The notes beneath the pieces are model-generated. The model searched no databases. It was not told the origin of the DNA and saw nothing but the letters and a program-made list of their open reading frames with translations. The position numbers and the translations under genes are program-made. 64,000 nt of DNA from Saccharothrix carnea (GTDB taxonomy: Bacteria > Actinomycetota > Actinomycetes > Mycobacteriales > Pseudonocardiaceae). Shown here one piece after another: positions 43,239 to 52,091 of this stretch. Location: assembly GCF_003014735.1 (NCBI RefSeq), contig NZ_PYAX01000011.1:124001-188000 (forward strand), written 5' to 3'. Position 1 is the stretch's first letter. Each line of letters starts with the position of its first letter.

Positions 43239-44738
43239 GTGGCATGGGCACCGAGGAGCGCGTCGGTCCGGGGAAACCGCGACGAGGACCACATCCCGTT
43301 GATGCCGCTGGTTGACGCCCTTCGGCGGATCCCGACCCTCGCCGACCGGAGCGGACGCGAACTCGTGGTCCGGATGCTGGGCGACGAACTCCGCGAACAC
43401 CTCCCGGTCGAAGACCACAAGCACTCCATCGGCCACCTGTTCAGCATCGCCGAGGTGTGCAGCCAAAGACCGGAACGGTTGACCGCACTATTACGGGTCG
43501 TCGAATTGCTGGAACAGGATTCGCGGCCGATGGCGGCACTGCGCGATCTCGTCCGCGACATGACCACGCTCGAGCTGTGGCCCGCCGAGACCCGCGACGA
43601 GCTGTTCGCCCTGCTGTCCGACGTGGTCGTGCCGGACATCGAGGGCATCTACCTCACCGTGGCGGGCCCGTTGGCGCCGAAGCTGCACGGTCCGACGACC
43701 TACGCGGAAGTGTTCCGCACCCTGGAGACCCTCAACGCCCGCCCGGACGGCGTGCCGCGGTCGTTGTTGTTCGTCGAGCACCTCGCGGCACGCGTGCGGA
43801 CCGAACTCGCGGTCCGGTTGCACCGCTGGGTCGACCGGCAGGCGGCCGCGCTGGAGTTGAGCGGGGAGTTGCACGCCGTCAGGTGGGAGGTCCAGGGCGG
43901 CACGACCCGCCCGCCGCACCGCTGCGACGCCTACGTCGTGTTCCAGTTGCGCCGGGAGGGCCTGACCGGTGACGTCTACCGGTTGTCGCACTGGCGCCAG
44001 CTCGACCTGTCCACCGGCTGGCACCCGGTGCGCGGCGCCGACTCCACCGGTGACCTGGCCGGGGTGAAGCGCCGGGTGGCCGAGATCGTCGAGGAGCTGG
44101 AGGGCGAGTGGGTGAGCTTCGCGCCGGAGATCCGGGTCGAGTTCATCCTGGCCGGCGACGTCATCAACCTCGACGTCGACCAGTGGCCGTGGGACACCGA
44201 CCCGCTGCTGCCCGAGCCGCTGGGCTGCCGCTACCCCGTGGTGGTCCGCAGCCTGGAACGGATGGCGGCCCGCAAGTACCACCGGCTGTGGCACCTGCGC
44301 TGGGAACGGCTGCGGTCCCAGCTCGACCACGGCGGCGCGCTCTCGGCCGACGCCACCTGCTGGGGCCGTGACGGCAGCGCGCAGGCCGTGCGCGAACTGA
44401 TGTCGACGTTGCAGCGCAACGCCGCCGCGGTGTCGCTCGTGCTCAGCTCACCGCCGCGGTCGGAGTCGTCCGGGCGTGACGAGATGGCGGCGGGCCTGCG
44501 TGCGGGGATACCGCTGATCCTGTGGGACCGCGCCGGTTCCGACGACGGCTTCGACGCCCACGCGCGGCGGTTGCTGCACGAAGGCGACGACCGCGACCTG
44601 CTGGAGCGGATCCGCCACGCGCGGTCCGACGCGTTCGAACGGGGAGAGGGGCACTTCGGCGCGGGCCTCACCGTCCTGTGGGACGACCCGTCACGGCTGG
44701 TGTTGCCGATGCACCCGATGGCGCCGGAAGGGGCGTGA
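43239..44738 (+). CDS. VMAP-like protein, cassette 2 (EAD2 + VMAP middle and C-terminal regions)
   Basis: 499 residues. GTG at 43239 follows GAGGGGG by 6 nt. Paralogue of the 27433-28938 product over its whole length: ALRRIPTLADRSGRELVVRM (EAD2), HSIGHLFSIAEVCSQRPERL, YVVFQLRREGLTGDVYRLSH, NLDVDQWPWDTDPLLPEPLG and YPVVVRSLERMAARKYHRLW. Unlike cassette 1, no cyclase-like/EAD2 protein lies upstream; the divergent neighbour is an SDR. Its EAD2 must therefore pair with an effector encoded elsewhere, or with the cassette 1 protein. The MoxR gene follows after 4 nt. Confidence 0.82.
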   Translation: MAWAPRSASVRGNRDEDHIPLMPLVDALRRIPTLADRSGRELVVRMLGDELREHLPVEDHKHSIGHLFSIAEVCSQRPERLTALLRVVELLEQDSRPMAALRDLVRDMTTLELWPAETRDELFALLSDVVVPDIEGIYLTVAGPLAPKLHGPTTYAEVFRTLETLNARPDGVPRSLLFVEHLAARVRTELAVRLHRWVDRQAAALELSGELHAVRWEVQGGTTRPPHRCDAYVVFQLRREGLTGDVYRLSHWRQLDLSTGWHPVRGADSTGDLAGVKRRVAEIVEELEGEWVSFAPEIRVEFILAGDVINLDVDQWPWDTDPLLPEPLGCRYPVVVRSLERMAARKYHRLWHLRWERLRSQLDHGGALSADATCWGRDGSAQAVRELMSTLQRNAAAVSLVLSSPPRSESSGRDEMAAGLRAGIPLILWDRAGSDDGFDAHARRLLHEGDDRDLLERIRHARSDAFERGEGHFGAGLTVLWDDPSRLVLPMHPMAPEGA

Positions 44739-44742
44739 GGCA

Positions 44743-45762
44743 GTGGACTTCGACGGCACCGACTGGCAGGTGTACCGCGGCACGGGAGGGGTGGCGGCCG
44801 AACCGGTCGCGGGGTTGCCGGAGCCACCACCGTGGCGGCGGTTCCCGGGCGTCGGCACGACGTTCCGCCCCGCGGACGACGGCGGCGAGGGCGACCGGCG
44901 GGTGGGACGGTCGCCCGACGCGCCACGCGTCCCCGCGCCCGGCGAGGTGACCATGGTGAACGCGGCGCTGCTCCTGCGCCGACCGCTGCTGGTCACCGGC
45001 GACCCCGGAACGGGCAAGTCCACGCTGGCCTACCTGATCGCCCGCGAGCTCGGCCTCGGCCCGGTGCTGCGCTGGGCCGTGACGAGCCGCACGCGGCTCG
45101 GGCACGGCCTGTACTTCTACGACGCGATCGGCCGGGTGCGCGCCGCCGGCGGGACCACGGGCGACGACGACATCGGCAACTACATCCACCTCGGCCCCCT
45201 GGGCACCGCCCTGCTCCCCTACGAGCTGCCGCGCGTGCTGCTGATCGACGAGCTGGACAAGGGCGACATCGACCTGCCGAACGACCTGCTGAACGTGTTC
45301 GAGGAGGGCGAGTACACGATCCCGGAGCTGGTGCGGATCGCCGGTAGCCGGCCGGAGGTGCGGGTGCTGACCGAGGACACCGGCGGCACGGCCCCGATCC
45401 GCGACGGCGTGGTCCGGTGCGCCGAGTTCCCGGTCGTCGTGATCACCAGCAACGGCGAGCGCGAGTTCCCGCCCGCGTTCCTGCGCCGCTGCCTGCGCCT
45501 GCACATCGAGCCACCGGACGCCGAGCGGCTCGGGCAGATGGTCGCGGCGCACTTCGACGACACCACCGGCGTCGACGTGGCGGCGCTGATCGAGGAGTTC
45601 CTGCGCCGCCGCGACGAGGTGGGCGGCCTGGCCGCGGACCAGCTGCTCAACAGCGTCCACCTGGCCCTGCGCCTGGCCACTTCCGGCGACTACCGACCCG
45701 ATGGCGCCCTGCCCGAGCTGCTGGAGGCGATCTGGCACCCGCTGTCGGCCGAGTCGGGATGA
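44743..45762 (+). CDS. MoxR-type AAA+ ATPase, cassette 2
   Basis: 339 residues, GTG start. Walker A GDPGTGKST, Walker B VLLIDELDKGD and VVITSNGEREFPPAFLRRC are as in the cassette 1 copy, and the long block LLIDELDKGDIDLPNDLLN is identical. The short N-terminal leader (WQVYRGTGGVAAEPVAGLPE) is also shared. The stop overlaps the start of the vWA giant (ATGA). Functions presumably with its own VMAP and vWA neighbours. Confidence 0.9.
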   Translation: MDFDGTDWQVYRGTGGVAAEPVAGLPEPPPWRRFPGVGTTFRPADDGGEGDRRVGRSPDAPRVPAPGEVTMVNAALLLRRPLLVTGDPGTGKSTLAYLIARELGLGPVLRWAVTSRTRLGHGLYFYDAIGRVRAAGGTTGDDDIGNYIHLGPLGTALLPYELPRVLLIDELDKGDIDLPNDLLNVFEEGEYTIPELVRIAGSRPEVRVLTEDTGGTAPIRDGVVRCAEFPVVVITSNGEREFPPAFLRRCLRLHIEPPDAERLGQMVAAHFDDTTGVDVAALIEEFLRRRDEVGGLAADQLLNSVHLALRLATSGDYRPDGALPELLEAIWHPLSAESG

Positions 45763-48700
45763 GCGCCGACGACCCGCTGACCGGGGGCTCGGCGATCCGG
45801 CTCACCGTGCGCGAGGTGCGGGACGCGCTGTGGCTCGCGTCGCGGATGAGCCGTGGGGTCTCGGCCCACGACCCACCGGCCGCCGTCGACCCACCGCGGC
45901 CGGCCCACCTCGACTCCCCGCCGCGGCCGCCGTCCGACCCGCCGTCCGCGAGCCGCGAGGTCGAGGTGCCGCCCGTCGAGGTACCGGACCGGGCACCGGC
46001 GCAGCGCGGGAGTTCCCGGGCCCGGGCCGCTATCGACGCCTCCGCCGCCCTGCTGCCCGCCGTCCCGGCCCTGCCGGAGCGGACGCGGATCGCCCGCGCG
46101 CTGCGACCGCTGGCACGAACCGCGCCCTCACCGTGGCGGGAGGTGCTGGACGAGGAGGCGACGGCGGTCCGCGCGGCGCAGGACGGGCTGTGGCTGCCCG
46201 AGTGGCGCCCGGAGCCGTGGCACCCGTTCGACGTGGCGTTGGTCGTGGACGGTTCGCCGTCCATGGCGATCTGGCAGCACACCGCGCGCGAGCTCGCCGA
46301 GCTGCTGCGCCGGCAGGGCGCGTTCCGCGACGTGCGCCGCTACGGGCTCGACTTCTCCCCCGCCACGCCGGAAGGTCTCCGGCTGCGCCCGGAAGGGCCC
46401 ACTGCCGCGGCCGTGCCGTGGAATCGCCTGGCGGACCCCACCGGACGTCGCCTGGTACTGGTGTTCACCGACGGGATCGGTGACGCGTGGCGGAGCGGCG
46501 CGGCCGGTCACGTGCTGCACCACTGGGGACGGGTGATGCCCGTGGCCGTGGTGCACGCCCTCGATCAGCGCCTGTGGCAGTGGAGCGCGCTCGACACGCG
46601 GCGCGTGCGGCTGTCGTCCCCGTCCCCCGGTGCGCCGAACCGGCTCCTGCGCTCCACCCCGGCCGAGCCGGCGTTCGCCACCCCGCCGGGCGGCACGGTG
46701 GTTCCCGTCCTCGCGCTGTCGCCCGAGTGGATGGCGCCGTGGGCCCGGCTGGTCACCGAACCGGGCTCGGGTTGGGTGGACACCACGGCGACCGTCGTCC
46801 GCCCGTTCGACCGCGACACCGCACCGGAGCCGGCCCGGCCACCGGACGTCGGCGCGCGGGAACGGGTGCTGGGTTTCCGCACGGTCGCGTCGATCACCGC
46901 GTTCCGCCTGGCGAGCCTGCTCGCCGCCGCACCGCTGGACCTGTCGTCGATGAAGCTGGTGCAGCGCGTGATGCTGCCCGGCAGCGGCTTGTCCGCGCTG
47001 GCCGAGGTGATGCTCGGCGGCCTTCTGGTGCGGAAGGACGGCGGTGCCGGGCCGACGTCCGTCCGGTACGACTTCCACCCCGGCGTGCGCGAGGAACTGC
47101 TGGCCGGCCTGCAGCGCGCCGACACCGTCCGGGTCGTCCGCCTGCTCGCCGACCACGCTCCGCCCGAGGTGACGGTCCTGCACAACTACGCGGACGCCGT
47201 CGACACGCCGGACGACGTCGAACTCCCCGAGCTGTCGCCCGGCAACGCGCCGTACCTGCGGGTGCAGGAAGCCGTGTTCCGCGCGCTGTCCGGCCCGTAC
47301 CTGGCGAGGGCGAACCGCTTGGCGGCCAGGGGTTTCGGCGCGCGCGAGGAGGCCTCACCGGAACCGGGCAGGCGCAGGCGTACGCCGCTCGACCACCGCC
47401 CGGAGGTGTGGGGGCCGATGCCGCTGCGCAACCCGGACTTCGTGGGCCGCGAGGAACTGCTGGCGGCGGTCCGGCGGCGGTTGGCCGAACCGAGTACGGC
47501 CGTGCTCCACGGCATGGGCGGCGTCGGCAAGTCGCAGGCCGCCGTGGAGTACGTGTACCGGCACGCGTCGGAGTACCAGGTGGTGTGGTGGATACCGGCC
47601 GAGCACCCGGCGCAGGTCCGGACGAGCTTCGTGGAGCTGGCCAAGCGGCTCGGCGTGCCGGCGGGGTCGACCGACACCGCCGTCTCCGGTGTGTTGCAGG
47701 CGCTGCGTGACGGCGGGGCGCACGCCCGGTGGATGCTGGTGTTCGACAACGCCGACCACCCCGACGAACTGCGCCCGTTCTTCCCCACGGGCGATGGGGA
47801 CGTCCTGGTCACGTCGCGCAACCCGGTGTGGGCGAGCATCGCCCGGCCGGTGGAAGTGGATCTCTTCACCCGGGCGGAGAGCGTCGAACTCCTGCGCCGG
47901 CGGGCAGGCGAACTCGACGACGACGAAGCCGACGCGCTGGCCGAAGCCCTCAACGACCTGCCGCTGGCGGTCGAGCAGGCCGCCGCGTGGCGGGCCCAGA
48001 CCGGCATGGCGGTGGAGGAGTACCTGGACCTGCTGGCCGAGAACCGGGACGAACTGCGGGACGCCGCCCTCCCCGACGACGCCGCGCTCCCGATCGCGGC
48101 GGCGTGGCGCGTCCCGCTCAGCCGCTTGGCCGAGGACCACCCCGCGGCGCTGCACCTGCTCCAGGTGTGCGCGTTCTTCGGCGCCGAGCCGATCCCGCAG
48201 CGACTGTTCCGCGGCGCCCGCGACGCGCCGGTCTCCCCGGAGCTCGTGGAAGCCATGGAGGACCCGGTCGCGTTCAACCGCGCGATCCGGGAGATCAGCA
48301 GGTACAGCCTCGCCAGGATCGACCACCGCAACCACACCATGCAGTTGCACCACGTGGTGCAGGCGGTGTTGTCCAGCCGCGTCAGTCCCCGGGAACGCGA
48401 TCAGCTGCGGCACGCCGTGCACATGTTGCTGGTCAACGGGGACCCGGGAGACCCGTCCCAGGCCGCGGACTGGCCGCGGTACGCCGAGCTGGTGCCGCAC
48501 GCGGTGCAGGCCGGTGCCGTCGAGTGCCAGGACAAGTGGGTCCGCCGGCTGCTCATCAACCTGGTCCGGTACATGCTGGAGGTGGGTGACTTCAGCGGCG
48601 CCGTGGAAATGGCCGAGCGGAGCGTCGCCGCTTGGCGCGCCATGGCCGAGGACGACGACTTGCGCACGTTGGAGATGGCTCGCTTGCACGGCGTGGGCCT

Positions 48701-49859
48701 GCGCCGGCTGGGACGCATCCACGAGGCCAGGTCGCTCAACGTGAGGACGTACGCCGCGCTGCGCCGGAAGGTGGGCGACGACCACGAGGACACCCTCAAC
48801 ATGCTGGACACGGTCGCCGCGGACCGCCGCCGGGAAGGCAGCCTCGTCGAGGAGCTGCGGTTGCGGCGGCTGGTGCACGCGAAAGCGCGTCGGATGCTCG
48901 GCGAGGACGACCCGGAGACCTTGCGCTACGCCAACAACCTCGCCGCGTCGCTGCGCAGCCTGGGCCAGTTCGCCCAAGCTCGTGAGCTGGACGAGGACAC
49001 CGTGCGCCGGTTCACCGACGTGCTGGGTGCCGACCACCTGATGACGTTGCGCTCACGCAACGCGTTGGCGGTGGACCTGCGGGAGTGCGGCGACTACGGC
49101 GAAGCGTGGGACATGTTGGACGACACCTTGCTGCGCCAGCGGGAGCTCTTCGGCGAGGACCACCTGTACACGATCGGCGCGGCACGGGCCCTGGCCGTCA
49201 CCCGCTGCCGGGCCGGTGACCACGTCGGCGCCCGCGAACTCGCCGAGGAGTGCCTGGCCCGCTACCGCCGCCGACAGGGCGAATCGCACCTCGACACCAT
49301 CACGTCCCTGATGACGCTGTCGGTGGACCTGCGCCACCTGGACGACCTGCCCGCCGCACGCGACCTGGCCGAGCGCAGCCACCGGCTGTTCAGCCGGACC
49401 AGCGGCGCCGAGCACCCGTTCACGATGATCGCCGCGACCAACCTGGCGGTGACGCACCGCCTGTCCGGGGATCCGGACCTGGCCCGGCGGCTGAACACCG
49501 ACGCGACGGCCACGCTGCGCCGGGTGTTCAGCGCCGATCACCCGTTCGCGCTGGTGAGCGCCACCAACCTGGCCGGTGACCTGGCGGCGCTCGGCGACCA
49601 CGCCGCGGCGCGGGAGCTGGACGAGGACACCTTGCGGCGCTCCGGCCAGGCCCTCGGACCACGGCACCCCTCGACGCTGGCCGTCGCGCTGAACCTGTCG
49701 CTCGACCTGGCGGACCTCGGCGACCACGCCGCAGCGGACCCGCTGCACCGCCAGGCCGTCACCGGTCTGCGGGAGGTGCTGGGTGGCCACCACCCGGCTA
49801 CCCGATCAGCCGCCCGGCGCGTCAGGGCGAACTGCGACATCGACACGATGGAGCTGTGA
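45759..49859 (+). CDS. vWA + NB-ARC + TPR giant protein (FxSxx-COOH-system TPR type), cassette 2
   Basis: 1366 residues, start overlapping the MoxR stop. Same order as cassette 1: AIRLTVREVRDALWLASRM, Pro-rich linker, vWA domain from ~150, NB-ARC from ~565 with GMGGVGKS (Lys591) and WMLVFDNAD, then TPRs to the end. Here the vWA keeps an intact MIDAS, DGSPS (Asp164, Ser166, Ser168), with LVFTDGIGDAW downstream, whereas copy 1 has lost it. The linker is shorter, explaining the size difference. Its TGA abuts the stop of the convergent hydroxylase (TGATCA). Confidence 0.87.
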   Translation: MSADDPLTGGSAIRLTVREVRDALWLASRMSRGVSAHDPPAAVDPPRPAHLDSPPRPPSDPPSASREVEVPPVEVPDRAPAQRGSSRARAAIDASAALLPAVPALPERTRIARALRPLARTAPSPWREVLDEEATAVRAAQDGLWLPEWRPEPWHPFDVALVVDGSPSMAIWQHTARELAELLRRQGAFRDVRRYGLDFSPATPEGLRLRPEGPTAAAVPWNRLADPTGRRLVLVFTDGIGDAWRSGAAGHVLHHWGRVMPVAVVHALDQRLWQWSALDTRRVRLSSPSPGAPNRLLRSTPAEPAFATPPGGTVVPVLALSPEWMAPWARLVTEPGSGWVDTTATVVRPFDRDTAPEPARPPDVGARERVLGFRTVASITAFRLASLLAAAPLDLSSMKLVQRVMLPGSGLSALAEVMLGGLLVRKDGGAGPTSVRYDFHPGVREELLAGLQRADTVRVVRLLADHAPPEVTVLHNYADAVDTPDDVELPELSPGNAPYLRVQEAVFRALSGPYLARANRLAARGFGAREEASPEPGRRRRTPLDHRPEVWGPMPLRNPDFVGREELLAAVRRRLAEPSTAVLHGMGGVGKSQAAVEYVYRHASEYQVVWWIPAEHPAQVRTSFVELAKRLGVPAGSTDTAVSGVLQALRDGGAHARWMLVFDNADHPDELRPFFPTGDGDVLVTSRNPVWASIARPVEVDLFTRAESVELLRRRAGELDDDEADALAEALNDLPLAVEQAAAWRAQTGMAVEEYLDLLAENRDELRDAALPDDAALPIAAAWRVPLSRLAEDHPAALHLLQVCAFFGAEPIPQRLFRGARDAPVSPELVEAMEDPVAFNRAIREISRYSLARIDHRNHTMQLHHVVQAVLSSRVSPRERDQLRHAVHMLLVNGDPGDPSQAADWPRYAELVPHAVQAGAVECQDKWVRRLLINLVRYMLEVGDFSGAVEMAERSVAAWRAMAEDDDLRTLEMARLHGVGLRRLGRIHEARSLNVRTYAALRRKVGDDHEDTLNMLDTVAADRRREGSLVEELRLRRLVHAKARRMLGEDDPETLRYANNLAASLRSLGQFAQARELDEDTVRRFTDVLGADHLMTLRSRNALAVDLRECGDYGEAWDMLDDTLLRQRELFGEDHLYTIGAARALAVTRCRAGDHVGARELAEECLARYRRRQGESHLDTITSLMTLSVDLRHLDDLPAARDLAERSHRLFSRTSGAEHPFTMIAATNLAVTHRLSGDPDLARRLNTDATATLRRVFSADHPFALVSATNLAGDLAALGDHAAARELDEDTLRRSGQALGPRHPSTLAVALNLSLDLADLGDHAAADPLHRQAVTGLREVLGGHHPATRSAARRVRANCDIDTMEL

Positions 49860-51521
49860 TCAGGCGTCCAGCCACCGCGCCAGGCTCACCGGGTCGGCGG
49901 CCTGGCCACCGCGGGCGGTGATCTCGCGGTGGAGCCCGCGCACCACCTCCGGCTCGCGCAGCAGGGGCGGCAGCGACAGCGCCAACCCGAGGCCGACCCA
50001 GGCACCGCCGTCCTCGGCGTTCCGCTGCACGCGGTCGAGGTACTTGGAGGCCGCCGCCGACAGGTCGCCGTCGGCCAGCGCGACATCGGCGTCGTCGCTG
50101 GCGGTGGGAGCAGTACCGTCGCTATCCGGTGCCTTCGCCCTCAGCAGCGCCGCCCGGTGGGAGTCGGCCCGGCCGCCGGCGGCCACCACGTCGCCGCGCA
50201 CGCGACGGGACCGGGGGCGGCCCGCGAGCCATTCGTCGGCGAGGGCCGCGAGGTCCTCCGGGCGGGGCTCGACGTGCCGGATCCGCCACGTCGCCCGGTG
50301 GTCCGCGATGATCATTCCCACCAGGTGCGCGTGACCTGAGCCGGCCGCGGCCGGCTCGCACACCGCGAGCCGCCGCGACACCGCGTCGACCAGCAGCTTG
50401 CCCGCCGCGGTCAACCGGGAGGTGTCGAGGCTGTCGAGGGCGAGGCGCAGCTGGCGCACCCGCAGGGCGAGCGCGAACGACGCGGGCGCGCGACCGTGCC
50501 AGAACTCGACCACGCTGATGAACGCGTAAAGCCCGTGCAGCACACCGGTCAACGGCCTCGGGTCGTCCCGCCAGGGCGCGTAGTGCCGCTTCACCGTGCC
50601 GTCGTCGTGCAGGTGGACCAGTTCGAGCACCGCGTTGAGCTTGGAGTGCTGCAGTTCGTGCACCAGGGTCTCGGCGAACTCGGCGGCCGAAGCACGAGCC
50701 GACAGAGCCACCGCGCCGAACGCGATCGCGGACGACGCACCCACCACACCGCTGCCCGGGTCCAGCGGCACGAGGCTGGTCAACCCGGCCGACACCTCGG
50801 TGGCGTACCCGCTGTCCCACTCGGTCAGCAACGTCCACGCTTCGTCGAGCAGCGCGCACCACCGCTCGTACTCGGCGCGGTCGAGCGGGTTCGGCGGTGT
50901 CGGTTCGGCGAACCCGCGGTTCGGGTCCAGGTCGTCGACCACGACCTCCAGGGACAGGCCGCGTGCCTCACTGCGGTGGCGACGGAACGGCCGGAACAGG
51001 CGTTCCCCGCCGTTGACGCACACCGGTCGGCCCGCTCCGCACACCAGCTCCACCGACTCCACCGACTCGGACAGCACGAACTGCCCGACCGTGGGCAGCG
51101 TGGCCACTCCCCCGGTCACCGGCACGGTCAGCCGCGCCGGGATCCCGGCCCGCACCGCGACAGCGGCGGCCACCGCGTGCAGGACGCCCGAGGCCGCCGT
51201 CGCCCGCTCGACACCCTCGGGGTTCCGGCGCAACGCCCGCGCCAGCCACAGACCGACCCCGGGCGCCATGAGCACGTCCTCGACCACCACGGGGTCCAGG
51301 CGCTCGGCTTCGGCGAGCACGGCCCATGCGCGCTCGGCGTCGGCGGTCCCGGCGGCGTGAGCGGCGTCGCGGCGAGCCAGCTCCAGCAACGCCCGCATCC
51401 CCAGCCTCCGCCGGCCGTACTGGGCGCGGCGCAACGCGCCCATGACCGCCGGTGTGCCGGGACCCGCGCAGATCAGGTCGAACTCGGCTGCGGACAGGTG
51501 CGGACCCGCCAGGTCAGCCAT
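49860..51521 (-). CDS. HExxH-motif putative peptide beta-hydroxylase (aKG-HExxH type), cassette 2
   Basis: 553 residues from the ATG at 51521 (MADLAGPHLSAAEFDLICAG). The motif is LVHELQHSKLNAVLELVHLH (His288, Glu289, His292), followed by HYAPWRDDPRPLTGVLHGLY and FISVVEFWHGR, near-identical to the cassette 1 enzyme. The N-terminal helix AVMGALRRAQYGRRRLGMRA is also conserved. It overlaps the end of its peptide gene by 8 nt, so translation is coupled. The upstream open extension in the track is read in the peptide's region and is not used. Confidence 0.85.
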   Translation of the reverse strand: MADLAGPHLSAAEFDLICAGPGTPAVMGALRRAQYGRRRLGMRALLELARRDAAHAAGTADAERAWAVLAEAERLDPVVVEDVLMAPGVGLWLARALRRNPEGVERATAASGVLHAVAAAVAVRAGIPARLTVPVTGGVATLPTVGQFVLSESVESVELVCGAGRPVCVNGGERLFRPFRRHRSEARGLSLEVVVDDLDPNRGFAEPTPPNPLDRAEYERWCALLDEAWTLLTEWDSGYATEVSAGLTSLVPLDPGSGVVGASSAIAFGAVALSARASAAEFAETLVHELQHSKLNAVLELVHLHDDGTVKRHYAPWRDDPRPLTGVLHGLYAFISVVEFWHGRAPASFALALRVRQLRLALDSLDTSRLTAAGKLLVDAVSRRLAVCEPAAAGSGHAHLVGMIIADHRATWRIRHVEPRPEDLAALADEWLAGRPRSRRVRGDVVAAGGRADSHRAALLRAKAPDSDGTAPTASDDADVALADGDLSAAASKYLDRVQRNAEDGGAWVGLGLALSLPPLLREPEVVRGLHREITARGGQAADPVSLARWLDA

Positions 51522-51708
51522 CGTGGCGACGGAGGAACGAGAACTGCTCCTGGACCAGGTCGCCCGGCTCGCGGTGCGCGGCGAGCGCCAGGGTCCACTC
51601 GATCGCCTCGGCCAGCGCGGGTGTCGCCATGGCACCCAGTTCGGCCAGGGAGAAAGACGTGCAGTCGAACGGGTCCGCCATGGGACCCGGTGGCGAACTC
51701 GCCGTCAC
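51514..51708 (-). CDS. 64-residue RiPP-like precursor peptide, cassette 2
   Basis: GTG at 51708 is chosen because AGGAGG lies 7 nt upstream; an ATG nine codons later has no such site. The peptide opens MTASSPPGPMADPFDCTSFS, has a helical middle (ALAEAIEWTLALAAHREP) and ends GDLVQEQFSFLRRHDG. It shares GD-x-VQEQF with the cassette 1 peptide but carries seven extra residues after it and one Cys. Substrate status is inferred from overlap with the hydroxylase gene. Confidence 0.75.
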   Translation of the reverse strand: MTASSPPGPMADPFDCTSFSLAELGAMATPALAEAIEWTLALAAHREPGDLVQEQFSFLRRHDG

Positions 51709-51917
51709 TCGTGTGCCTCCTGTGCTCCGCACGCCCGAACGCGACCGCCCGAACAGCGCTTGGCGACAGACGGCGATCGACCTTAACAAGGAAGGCGGAC
51801 GTCCTGCGCTCCGGGCGTACGGGGTCACCACGCCCGGGACCGGGCCGGAATTTCCGTTGCGAGGGCCGGCGGAGCTCGCATAGGTTCGCGGTACACGAGG
51901 AAGGAGGTGGTCCGAAG
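51709..51917. other. Promoter region of peptide 2 and of the 13-codon ORF
   Basis: Together with 51960-52091 this forms a 380-nt stretch without an annotated large gene. The minus strand must hold the promoter for peptide 2; the plus strand holds that of the short ORF at 51918. A locally AT-richer patch occurs near 51776-51792 (gatcgaccttaacaagga). No clear -10/-35 pair was recognised. Confidence 0.35.
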
Positions 51918-51959
51918 TTGAATAGCTATAGGACTCGTCGTGAGGTGGCTGTCCGCTAG
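51918..51959 (+). CDS. 13-codon ORF with near-perfect Shine-Dalgarno
   Basis: GAGGAAGGAGGTGGTCC (51898-51914) is an almost complete complement of the 16S rRNA 3' end, followed at good spacing by TTG and the short frame LNSYRTRREVAVR, then TAG. The ribosome site is the strongest in the window, yet the ORF is tiny and the next plus-strand gene is 830 nt away. It may be a leader peptide, a translation-attenuation element or part of a small RNA. Confidence 0.45.
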   Translation: MNSYRTRREVAVR

Positions 51960-52091
51960 GACCGACCTTTCCCAGGTGGTCTGGGCGAATCCCAGGCAGC
52001 CACCCGGCCCCCGTGACCCCGAGCCCAGTCCAGCTCGGCCCGCACCTGGTGCGGGAAGCGGTCAGGGGGCCGTTTCACGTTCCGGCGAGGT

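Noticed and set aside
26650-51708. Classical FxSxx-COOH system with radical-SAM FxsB
   Set aside because: No CxxxCxxC radical-SAM gene occurs in either cassette, and neither peptide ends in FxSxx, so only the TPR and HExxH components of that system are claimed.
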